Source: DASRHK01 sp035650495
GTDB lineage: Bacteria; Pseudomonadota; Gammaproteobacteria; Nevskiales; Nevskiaceae
Assembly (NCBI GenBank): GCA_035650495.1
Contig: DASRHK010000101.1
Span: 1-8,845, forward strand
DNA: 8,845 bases
Reading direction: 5' to 3'
Positions within the stretch are counted from its first letter, which is position 1, and every line of letters begins with the position of its first letter. Positions 1 through 7,298 of this stretch are shown piece after piece. Both the position numbers and the translations under genes were made by a program. The notes beneath the pieces were generated by a model. That model saw only the letters and a list, made by a program, of their open reading frames with translations. It did no database searches and was not told where the DNA came from.

Positions 1-24
1 GAAGAGCTTGTCCGTGGCTGTCAT
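1..24 (-). CDS. Start of a further operon gene, possibly a class I SAM-dependent methyltransferase (partial, cut by left edge)
   Basis: On the minus strand an ATG at 24-22 overlaps the TGA stop of the preceding repair gene (23-21) in an ATGA arrangement. It opens a frame of eight codons, MTATDKLF, before the window ends. Such an overlap is the same coupling seen elsewhere in this gene train, which supports a real start. From memory, MT(A/S)TDKLF is a common beginning of a group of proteobacterial class I methyltransferases that continue with a SIPE-like stretch. Eight residues cannot prove this, so the product name is a guess while the presence of a gene start is fairly likely. Confidence 0.4.
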
Positions 25-449
25 GTGCGCTCCCAAGGTTCGACGCCGCCGCGCCGCAGGCGGAACAACGGATGCGGCTGCGGCTTGGCTTCCGCGATCC
101 AGCGCCGATGCAGCGCGCGATTGCGCTGCCGCAGCTTGCGCATCAGATGCCTCCATTCGTATTCGATCTGGCCGGTCGTTGCAGCCAATCGCAGCGGAGC
201 GCGCACCGGCGCGATCTTGCTGCGATCGAACCGATAGCCGCGCGCGTCGGCCTCATCGACGACGCAGCCGAGATACGCGTCGATCGCGCGCGCTGGCGAG
301 TCGTGCTCCTGGAATCGCGCAAGCTGCGGGTGATGCCGATAGCCTTTGGTTCGACCTCGCAGCACCGCGCGCGCGAGCAGGCCTTCGCGCCACAGCGCGA
401 CGAGGCCCTGAGGATCGAGATAGCGCGGATGCAGCGTCCACAGGCGCAT
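21..449 (-). CDS. Pyrimidine dimer DNA glycosylase / endonuclease V family protein (Pyr_excise)
   Basis: The 142-residue product looks like the Pyr_excise family, whose best-known member is phage T4 endonuclease V. That enzyme cuts the glycosyl bond of UV-induced pyrimidine dimers and then nicks the DNA by beta-elimination. The family-like opening MRLWTLHPRYLD is followed by LVALWREGLLA, in which E22 lines up with the catalytic Glu23 of T4 (YRE against WRE). A TKGYRHHPQLARF block follows at about residues 34-46. The C-terminus is rich in Arg and His, suited to DNA binding. The nucleophile of the T4 enzyme is the amino group of Thr2 after Met removal, and here residue 2 is Arg, so cleavage chemistry may differ. 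The ATG directly abuts the TAG stop of the acetyltransferase gene, with no bases between, and no strong ribosome site is visible, so translation is probably coupled. Many bacterial homologues are annotated only by this domain and their activity on dimers is untested. Confidence 0.85.
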   Translation of the reverse strand: MRLWTLHPRYLDPQGLVALWREGLLARAVLRGRTKGYRHHPQLARFQEHDSPARAIDAYLGCVVDEADARGYRFDRSKIAPVRAPLRLAATTGQIEYEWRHLMRKLRQRNRALHRRWIAEAKPQPHPLFRLRRGGVEPWERT

Positions 450-905
450 CTACAGCTCGCGCGTCATGAACACGCTGTTGGGATCGAGCACGTACTCGCC
501 GAACGGCGGGCACTCGCGGAAGCCGAATGCTTCGTAGAGGCGTCGCGCGGGATCGAAGTACGCCTGCGAGCCGGTTTCGAGGCTGAGGCGATGCAGGCCG
601 CGCTTCCTGGCTTCGGTGAGGATGTGCTCGAGCATGATCCGCGCGATGCCCTTGCGCAGGTGCGTGCGCGAGGTGCGCATCGACTTGATCTCGCCGTGCG
701 TCGCGTCGAGCGTCTTCAGGGCGCCGCAGCCGGCGAGCAGGTCGCCGTCCCAGATCGACCAGAACGAGACGTCGGGCTTGCGCAGGCCGGTGAGGTCGAG
801 CGCGTGGCAGCTCTCCGGCGGCGACACCGAGCGCATGTCGCGCATGTGCTCCTCGAGCAGCGCGATGACGCGCGGATCGTGCAGCGGGTCGACCCGGATG
901 TTCAT
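450..905 (-). CDS. GNAT-family N-acetyltransferase, YsnE-like
   Basis: The product of 151 residues is a single GNAT domain that would transfer an acetyl group from acetyl-CoA to an unknown small molecule or amine. The acetyl-CoA loop is visible as HLRKGIA at residues 82-88. The preceding strand is GEIKSMRT (71-78), the LSLETGS strand is at 107-113, and a FDPARRLYEAFGF helix-turn is at 117-129. The ending DPNSVFMTREL is typical of the group that includes Bacillus YsnE, named in annotations as a putative indole-acetate acetyltransferase, a role I would not carry over. I chose the ATG at 905 over a longer frame reaching 968. It overlaps the upstream TGA by four bases (ATGA), and the extra 21 residues are polar and unlike the family. 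A GGGAG lies 12 bases upstream, rather far for a good ribosome site, so coupling to the upstream gene is likely. Confidence 0.88.
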   Translation of the reverse strand: MNIRVDPLHDPRVIALLEEHMRDMRSVSPPESCHALDLTGLRKPDVSFWSIWDGDLLAGCGALKTLDATHGEIKSMRTSRTHLRKGIARIMLEHILTEARKRGLHRLSLETGSQAYFDPARRLYEAFGFRECPPFGEYVLDPNSVFMTREL

Positions 906-1387
906 TTGCGGACGTATCTCCCGTCGAATGCCGTCGTCCATTTTCCCTTCGCGTCGGTGGCTTCCCACAATTGGCGCACGGACCCGTCCGCGTTCGGCGT
1001 CCAGGTGATGCGGTTCTTCACGATGCTGCCATCCGCGGCCTTGCTGTCGCCCTCAAGCACCATGCTGTTGCCCTTCAGCCCGCCTTCCAAGAGCAGCAGC
1101 GTGCCGTCGGTGTCGACCCAGCTCTGATGCCAGAGCTTGCGGGACGCATCGTACAGGTTGAGGCTCTCACCGCTGTAGGCGTGGCCTGTGACGTAGTGCT
1201 CGTGGATGACGCAGCCGCCGTACTCCTTCGTGATGCTGTTGGTGCCGGCGAGGCCGCCGTCGGGCTTGTGCACCTTCCACTCGCCGACCCAGAAATCGAA
1301 TTGCCGATATTCGGGTGCGTCGCAACCCGCGTGCGCGGAGGTTGCGACGAGCAGGAGCGCCAGAAGTCTCAGTCCAGGAATTTCCAT
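902..1387 (-). CDS. Small exported protein with FDFWxGEW motif, DUF1579-like
   Basis: The 161-residue product starts with a signal peptide: the short basic region MEIPGLR, a hydrophobic run LLALLLVATS, then an AHA site with cleavage expected after residue 20. A Cys at 22 does not sit in a proper lipobox, so this is probably a soluble periplasmic or secreted protein rather than a lipoprotein. The mature part opens with QFDFWVGEWKV (29-39). It has a GESLNLYD strand (73-80), WHQSWVDTDG (86-95) and alternating beta strands to the end. This pattern resembles DUF1579-like or lipocalin-like small beta-barrel proteins of unknown function. The start at 1387 is supported by GGAG seven bases upstream and by the signal peptide. 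A longer frame reaching 1705 is a shadow of the zinc-protein gene. The gene overlaps the end of that upstream gene by 19 bases. It is the only exported product among cytoplasmic enzymes in this operon. Confidence 0.82.
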   Translation of the reverse strand: MEIPGLRLLALLLVATSAHAGCDAPEYRQFDFWVGEWKVHKPDGGLAGTNSITKEYGGCVIHEHYVTGHAYSGESLNLYDASRKLWHQSWVDTDGTLLLLEGGLKGNSMVLEGDSKAADGSIVKNRITWTPNADGSVRQLWEATDAKGKWTTAFDGRYVRK

Positions 1388-1725
1388 GTGCTCGCTCCGT
1401 CCAGCCGGCGAATCCGTACGCCCTCGATCACGGCGGGATCGAAGTTGCGCATATTCACACCCATGCGATCGCGCATCTTGCGCCGGGCTTGCCAACCCAT
1501 GAAGCAACCGCACGTCGCACAGCGCACGAAATCGATCATCTTGTCGCCCCACGCGTAGCGATCGACCGCGCCGCGCGCGTGCCGCAAGCGCACCTTGCTC
1601 GCGGGGTAGTACGCCATCAGCGAGCCGTAGCGCCGGCAGATCGAGCAGTTGCAGCTGGTGAGACGCCGCGGCTTGCGCGGCACCTCGATCGAGACCGCCC
1701 CGCAATGGCAGGTGCCGGTGAGCAT
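1369..1725 (-). CDS. GFA / CENP-V domain zinc protein (glutathione-dependent formaldehyde-activating enzyme family)
   Basis: The 118-residue product is a complete GFA-family (PF04828) domain. From the ATG at 1725 the cysteine set of the family is intact: C6-x-C8, then C25-x-C27-x-x-C30, then C69-x-x-C72, with an additional C74. In the family these residues bind two zinc ions. The founding member, Gfa of Paracoccus, was reported to promote the addition of formaldehyde to glutathione, but most members are of unknown substrate and the enzyme assignment is disputed. No formaldehyde dehydrogenase gene is nearby, so a formaldehyde role has no support from context. A GTG at 1728 directly precedes the ATG and could also be used. 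The start lies 4 to 7 bases after the TAG of the methyltransferase gene and has no clear ribosome site, so it is probably coupled. The 3' end overlaps the next gene by 19 bases. Confidence 0.9.
   Translation of the reverse strand: MLTGTCHCGAVSIEVPRKPRRLTSCNCSICRRYGSLMAYYPASKVRLRHARGAVDRYAWGDKMIDFVRCATCGCFMGWQARRKMRDRMGVNMRNFDPAVIEGVRIRRLDGASTWKFLD
1395..1398 (-). promoter_or_regulatory. Ribosome binding site (GGAG) of the exported FDFWxGEW protein
   Basis: GGAG on the minus strand lies seven bases before the ATG at 1387 and inside the coding sequence of the upstream zinc protein. It fixes the start of the exported protein within the overlap. Confidence 0.6.
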
Positions 1726-1732
1726 CACCGCG

Positions 1733-2758
1733 CTATTTGTAGGCGATCGCCGCGCTCGTCGGTCCCGCGAGCGGGATGGTCTCGAAGCGCTTGAAGCCCG
1801 CGTCGGCGCACCATGTGCGGAAATCGGCGCCGGTGTAATCGAACGCGTCCCCGAACTCGATCAGCATGTTCAGCGACATCATCAGGCCGAAGGCATTCTC
1901 GCGACGCGCATCGTCGATCACGTTCTCGATCGCGATGAGCGCGCCGCCGGCCGGCAAGGCCTCGTAGGCCTTGCGGATGAGCATCTTCTTTCCGTCGAGA
2001 TTCCAGTCGTGGAGGATGTTGCCCATGGTGACGACGTCGGCCTTGGGCAGCGCGTTCTTGAAGAAGTCGCCCGAAACGATCTTGATCCGCTCGCTCATGT
2101 TCGCAGCACGCACGTGCTTCTCAGCGTGCGGCGCGACGACCGGCAGATCGAACGAGCTGAAGGTCAAATGTGCGTGACGGCTCGCAACGACGCGCGACAG
2201 GAGCGCGAGCGCACCGCCGACGTCAGTGACCGTCTTGTAGCGTCTCCAGTCGAACTTCTCCGCGAGCGCCATGAAATTGCCGCCCTGGAATCCGCTCATC
2301 GCCTCGAGGAACGTGCCGAGCCGGGCGGGATCGGAGTAGAGCTCCTCGAACATCGACTTGCCGCTGTGCTTGAGCTCGTTCTGCGGCTTGCCGGTCTTGA
2401 GCGCGGTCTCGAGATCGCCCCAGAAGCGATAGAGCCGCGTGTTCATCATGTCGGCGATGCCGCCGATGTAGGCAGGGCTCGCCTTGTCGAGGAAGGTCGC
2501 GGTGTCGAGCGTATTGCGATAGCGCGCGGACGGACCGTCGCCGTCGCGCTCGAGGAATTTGAGCGCGACGAGCGAATCGAAGAAGTCGTACCAGCCGCGC
2601 GGATGGAGCCCGAGCTTCCTGCCCAGCTCCTCCGCGGTCAGGGCGCTCTTGCCGAGCGCGCTGAATAGTCCGACGCCGACCGCGCTGAGCAGCACTTTCG
2701 ACGGCCAGAACGCAGTTGCGGTCTGCAGTATGGCCGTCGGGTCGGGCTGCCGGCTCAT
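1733..2758 (-). CDS. SAM-dependent O-methyltransferase, acetylserotonin O-methyltransferase-like (Methyltransf_2 family)
   Basis: The 341-residue product has the two-part build of class II O-methyltransferases. An N-terminal winged-helix dimerisation domain (about 1-95, including the LTAEELGRKLGLHPRGWYDFFDSL stretch at 40-63, written here in two parts: LTAEELGRKLG and LHPRGWYDFFDSL) precedes a Rossmann-type catalytic domain (about 140-341). SAM-binding motif I is VTDVGGALALL at 177-187, the ribose-binding acidic residue is D204 in FDLP, and GDFF follows at 230-233. The expected catalytic His is H250 in ILHDW, and E278 and the ENAFGLMMSLNMLIE region (287-301) match the family. Motif I normally ends in G-x-G after the two glycines; here that last Gly position is A185. 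The substrate is unknown; relatives methylate phenols, polyketides or hydroxyindoles. The ATG lies three bases after the TAA of acnA and lacks a strong ribosome site, so coupled translation is likely. Confidence 0.88.
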   Translation of the reverse strand: MSRQPDPTAILQTATAFWPSKVLLSAVGVGLFSALGKSALTAEELGRKLGLHPRGWYDFFDSLVALKFLERDGDGPSARYRNTLDTATFLDKASPAYIGGIADMMNTRLYRFWGDLETALKTGKPQNELKHSGKSMFEELYSDPARLGTFLEAMSGFQGGNFMALAEKFDWRRYKTVTDVGGALALLSRVVASRHAHLTFSSFDLPVVAPHAEKHVRAANMSERIKIVSGDFFKNALPKADVVTMGNILHDWNLDGKKMLIRKAYEALPAGGALIAIENVIDDARRENAFGLMMSLNMLIEFGDAFDYTGADFRTWCADAGFKRFETIPLAGPTSAAIAYK

Positions 2759-2761
2759 GGC

Positions 2762-5431
<2,670 letters not shown>

Positions 5432-5439
5432 GGACTTCG

Positions 5440-5444
5440 CTCCT
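5440..5444 (-). promoter_or_regulatory. Ribosome binding site (AGGAG) of acnA
   Basis: AGGAG on the minus strand with an eight-base spacer to the ATG at 5431. It decides the acnA start against the in-frame extension to 5662. Confidence 0.75.
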
Positions 5445-5480
5445 GCTGGAAGAACGGCGCGCGGTGGGCGCGAGGGGCGC

Positions 5481-5490
5481 AAATTATAAT
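5481..5490. promoter_or_regulatory. Symmetric -10 element of a probable divergent promoter (acnA operon / response regulators)
   Basis: The octamer ATTATAAT at 5483-5490 equals its own reverse complement. It therefore gives the sigma70 consensus TATAAT on the plus strand (5485-5490) and on the minus strand (5488-5483). It is the only A/T-only run in the 80-base gap between the divergent acnA and HD-GYP regulator genes. Plus-strand transcripts would start near 5497, just before the regulator ribosome site. Minus-strand transcripts would start near 5476, giving a leader of about 45 bases for acnA. On the minus strand a weak -35 candidate (TTCCCC, 5510-5505) sits 16 bases away. On the plus strand I see no good -35 box at 16-18 bases. 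Symmetric -10 elements are known to drive divergent transcription; its use here is inferred. Confidence 0.6.
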
Positions 5491-5501
5491 GCGTCGGGGA
5501 C

Positions 5502-5509
5502 AGGGGGGA
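5502..5509 (+). promoter_or_regulatory. Ribosome binding site (AGGGGGGA) of the HD-GYP regulator
   Basis: A purine-rich AGGGGGGA lies directly upstream of the ATG at 5512. It selects this start over an in-frame GTG at 5464, which lies upstream of the proposed -10 box. The spacing is short if the whole run is counted but normal if pairing uses the first half. Confidence 0.6.
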
Positions 5510-5511
5510 AC

Positions 5512-6546
5512 ATGACAGGCAATCCATCGCGCGCCAGCGTGCTGCTGGTCGACGATTCGCCGACGAACATCGACGTGCTGCGCGCAGCGCTCGGCGATCT
5601 CTATCAGCTGCGCATCGCGACCGACGGCGCGCGCGCCCTCGAAGTGGCGCAAGCCAATCCACCGGATCTCGTCCTGCTCGACGTGATGATGCCGGACCTC
5701 GACGGCTACGAGGTGTGCCGGCGACTGAAGCGCGACGAGCGCACGCGGCGCGTGCCGGTCATCTTCGTCACTGCGCTGATGGAGCCCGACGACGAGCGCA
5801 AGGGCTTCGAGGCCGGCGCCTGCGATTTCCTGGTGAAGCCGATCAGCCCCGCGGTTGTGCGCGCCCGCGTGCAGACCTATCTCGAGTTCCACAAGCAGGG
5901 CAAGCATCTCCAGCACGTCGAGCAGCTATTGTGGGACACCGCCGAGCTGCTGGCGCGCGAGCGCATGAAGTGGCTCGAAAGCCTGGGACGCATCGTCGAC
6001 GCGCGCCTCGCCAATCATCACGGCAGCCGCATGCAGCGCGTCGGGGCGATCGTCTTCCGACTCGCGCGCGAGCTGGGATTGTCGCAGCGGGAAGCCGACG
6101 TGCTTCGCGTCGCGGTCCCGCTGCACGACATCGGCATGATCGCGGTGCCCGATCGCATCGTGCAGGGCACGCACGTCCTCTCCGAGGCCGATCGCGCGGT
6201 GATGCAGGCGCATGCGAAGACCGGCGCCGACATCATCGGCGAGCACAAGGATCCGATGCTCGAAGCCGCGCATCTCGCGGCGTGGACGCACCACGAGCGC
6301 TGGGACGGCAGCGGTTATCCGCGAGGCTTGAAGGGCGAGCAGATCCCGCTGGTCGGCCGGATCGCAGCCCTGTGCGACGTATTCGACGCAATGCTCTCGG
6401 CGCGTCCGTATCGCTCTGTGCGAACCGAGGACGAGACGCGGCGCTACATCGCCGAGCGCTCCGGCAAGCATTTCGATCCGGGCATCGCCGCGACCTTCGC
6501 GCACGCCTTCGGCGATCTCGTGGAGCTGCGGCGCGCGCCGCGCTGA
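5512..6546 (+). CDS. Response regulator with HD-GYP domain (putative cyclic-di-GMP phosphodiesterase)
   Basis: The 344-residue product has an N-terminal receiver (about 8-125), a helical linker (about 128-165) and an HD-GYP domain (about 165-335), the layout of RpfG-type regulators. HD-GYP enzymes hydrolyse cyclic di-GMP, lowering this signal and so favouring motility or altering virulence and biofilm traits. The receiver has its acidic pair D14/D15, phospho-acceptor D57, T87 and K109. The output domain has the HD pair H205-D206, H234, H260-H261 in HHERWDGSGYP, D289 in CDVFDAM and R298 in RPYR. Two positions are unusual. The Glu four residues before the first metal-binding His (expected near 165-166) is absent, and the Lys of HDIGK is Met209. 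Activity could be reduced or use a two-metal site. The gene is followed five bases later by the OmpR-type regulator and is presumably cotranscribed with it. No kinase or GGDEF gene is next to it. Confidence 0.93.
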   Translation: MTGNPSRASVLLVDDSPTNIDVLRAALGDLYQLRIATDGARALEVAQANPPDLVLLDVMMPDLDGYEVCRRLKRDERTRRVPVIFVTALMEPDDERKGFEAGACDFLVKPISPAVVRARVQTYLEFHKQGKHLQHVEQLLWDTAELLARERMKWLESLGRIVDARLANHHGSRMQRVGAIVFRLARELGLSQREADVLRVAVPLHDIGMIAVPDRIVQGTHVLSEADRAVMQAHAKTGADIIGEHKDPMLEAAHLAAWTHHERWDGSGYPRGLKGEQIPLVGRIAALCDVFDAMLSARPYRSVRTEDETRRYIAERSGKHFDPGIAATFAHAFGDLVELRRAPR

Positions 6547-6551
6547 AGGCA

Positions 6552-7295
6552 ATGGACGCGTCTGCAACGCGCATCGCGGTGGTCGACGACGAGGCGGTGT
6601 CGCGCGAAGCCGTGGTCGTGTACCTGAAGAGCCTCGGCTTCGACGTGATCTCGCTCGACGGCGCGAAGGCGTTGCGCGCGTCGATGGCGCACCAGCGTCC
6701 ACCGGAGCTCGTCGTGCTCGATCTGGTCATGCCCGGAGAGGACGGCTTGTCCGCGCTGCGCTGGCTGCGCAGCACCTCCGACGTGCCGGTGATCATGCTC
6801 ACGTCGAATGCTGAAACGACCGACCGCGTGGTCGGCCTGGAGCTCGGCGCTGACGACTACGTCGCCAAGCCCGCGGACATGCGCGAGCTGCTCGCCCGCA
6901 TCCGCACGGTGCTGCGACGAAAACCCAAGCCGACCACTGCCGCGCCGGCGCCGAAGAAGCACGAAGGCGAATGGTTCGGGCGCTGGCGGCTCGATCGCGC
7001 GAGGCGCGGGCTGATCGATCTCGATGGAACGCCGCTGCAGCTCACCGCGGCGGAATACGCGCTGCTCGCCGTGTTCGCCGATCATCCGAACGTCGTGCTC
7101 TCGCGCGAGAAGCTGCTCGAGCTCAGCGGCGCAGAGCCCGGCGAAACCTTCGACCGCGCGATCGACATCCGCATCACGCGCCTGCGCCGCAAGATCGAGC
7201 CGGTCCCCGGCGACCCGACGGTGATCAAGACGATCCGCGGTCACGGCGGCGGCTACGAGTACGTGCCGTCGGAAGGGCCGCGATACGGCCGGTGA
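6552..7295 (+). CDS. OmpR/PhoB-family response regulator (DNA-binding)
   Basis: The 247-residue product joins a receiver (about 5-120) through a Lys/Pro/Ala-rich linker (about 123-138) to a winged-helix DNA-binding domain (about 140-238). It would bind promoter DNA when phosphorylated by a partner kinase. Receiver residues are complete: D12/D13, phospho-acceptor D57 in VVLDLVMPG, T84 and K106 in VAKP. The output domain shows the LTAAEYALLAVF helix (164-175), LSREKLLEL (183-191) and the recognition helix around DRAIDIRITRLRRKIE (201-216). The wing reads RGHGGGYEY, where the family usually has RGxGY, so it seems two residues longer. The start at 6552 follows the stop of the HD-GYP gene by five bases, with GAAGG at 6545-6549 overlapping that stop. 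The next in-frame start codon would cut into the first strand of the receiver. No histidine kinase is adjacent. The target genes are unknown; the divergent acnA operon is a candidate by position only. Confidence 0.93.
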   Translation: MDASATRIAVVDDEAVSREAVVVYLKSLGFDVISLDGAKALRASMAHQRPPELVVLDLVMPGEDGLSALRWLRSTSDVPVIMLTSNAETTDRVVGLELGADDYVAKPADMRELLARIRTVLRRKPKPTTAAPAPKKHEGEWFGRWRLDRARRGLIDLDGTPLQLTAAEYALLAVFADHPNVVLSREKLLELSGAEPGETFDRAIDIRITRLRRKIEPVPGDPTVIKTIRGHGGGYEYVPSEGPRYGR

Positions 7296-7298
7296 TCA
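7293..7298. other. Abutting convergent stop codons within TGATCA
   Basis: The OmpR-type regulator ends with TGA at 7293-7295, and the minus-strand barrel gene ends with TGA at 7298-7296. Together the two stops make the palindrome TGATCA, with no base between the genes. I see no stem followed by a T run on either strand around this junction, so transcripts from both sides must end inside the opposing gene or by Rho. Confidence 0.85.

Noticed and set aside
72..1127. 351-codon plus-strand frame opposite the glycosylase, acetyltransferase and exported protein genes
   Set aside because: It crosses three well-supported minus-strand genes and its translation is a low-complexity Arg/Ala/Glu/Val mix, so it is a compositional shadow.
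1649..2668. 339-codon plus-strand frame opposite the methyltransferase
   Set aside because: It is a shadow of a clear O-methyltransferase, with no domain features and no ribosome site that I can see.
5432..5662. N-terminal extension of aconitase by 77 residues
   Set aside because: It would cross the AGGAG ribosome site and the -10 element and read antisense through the regulator gene. The extension is Arg/Ala-rich and unlike known aconitases.
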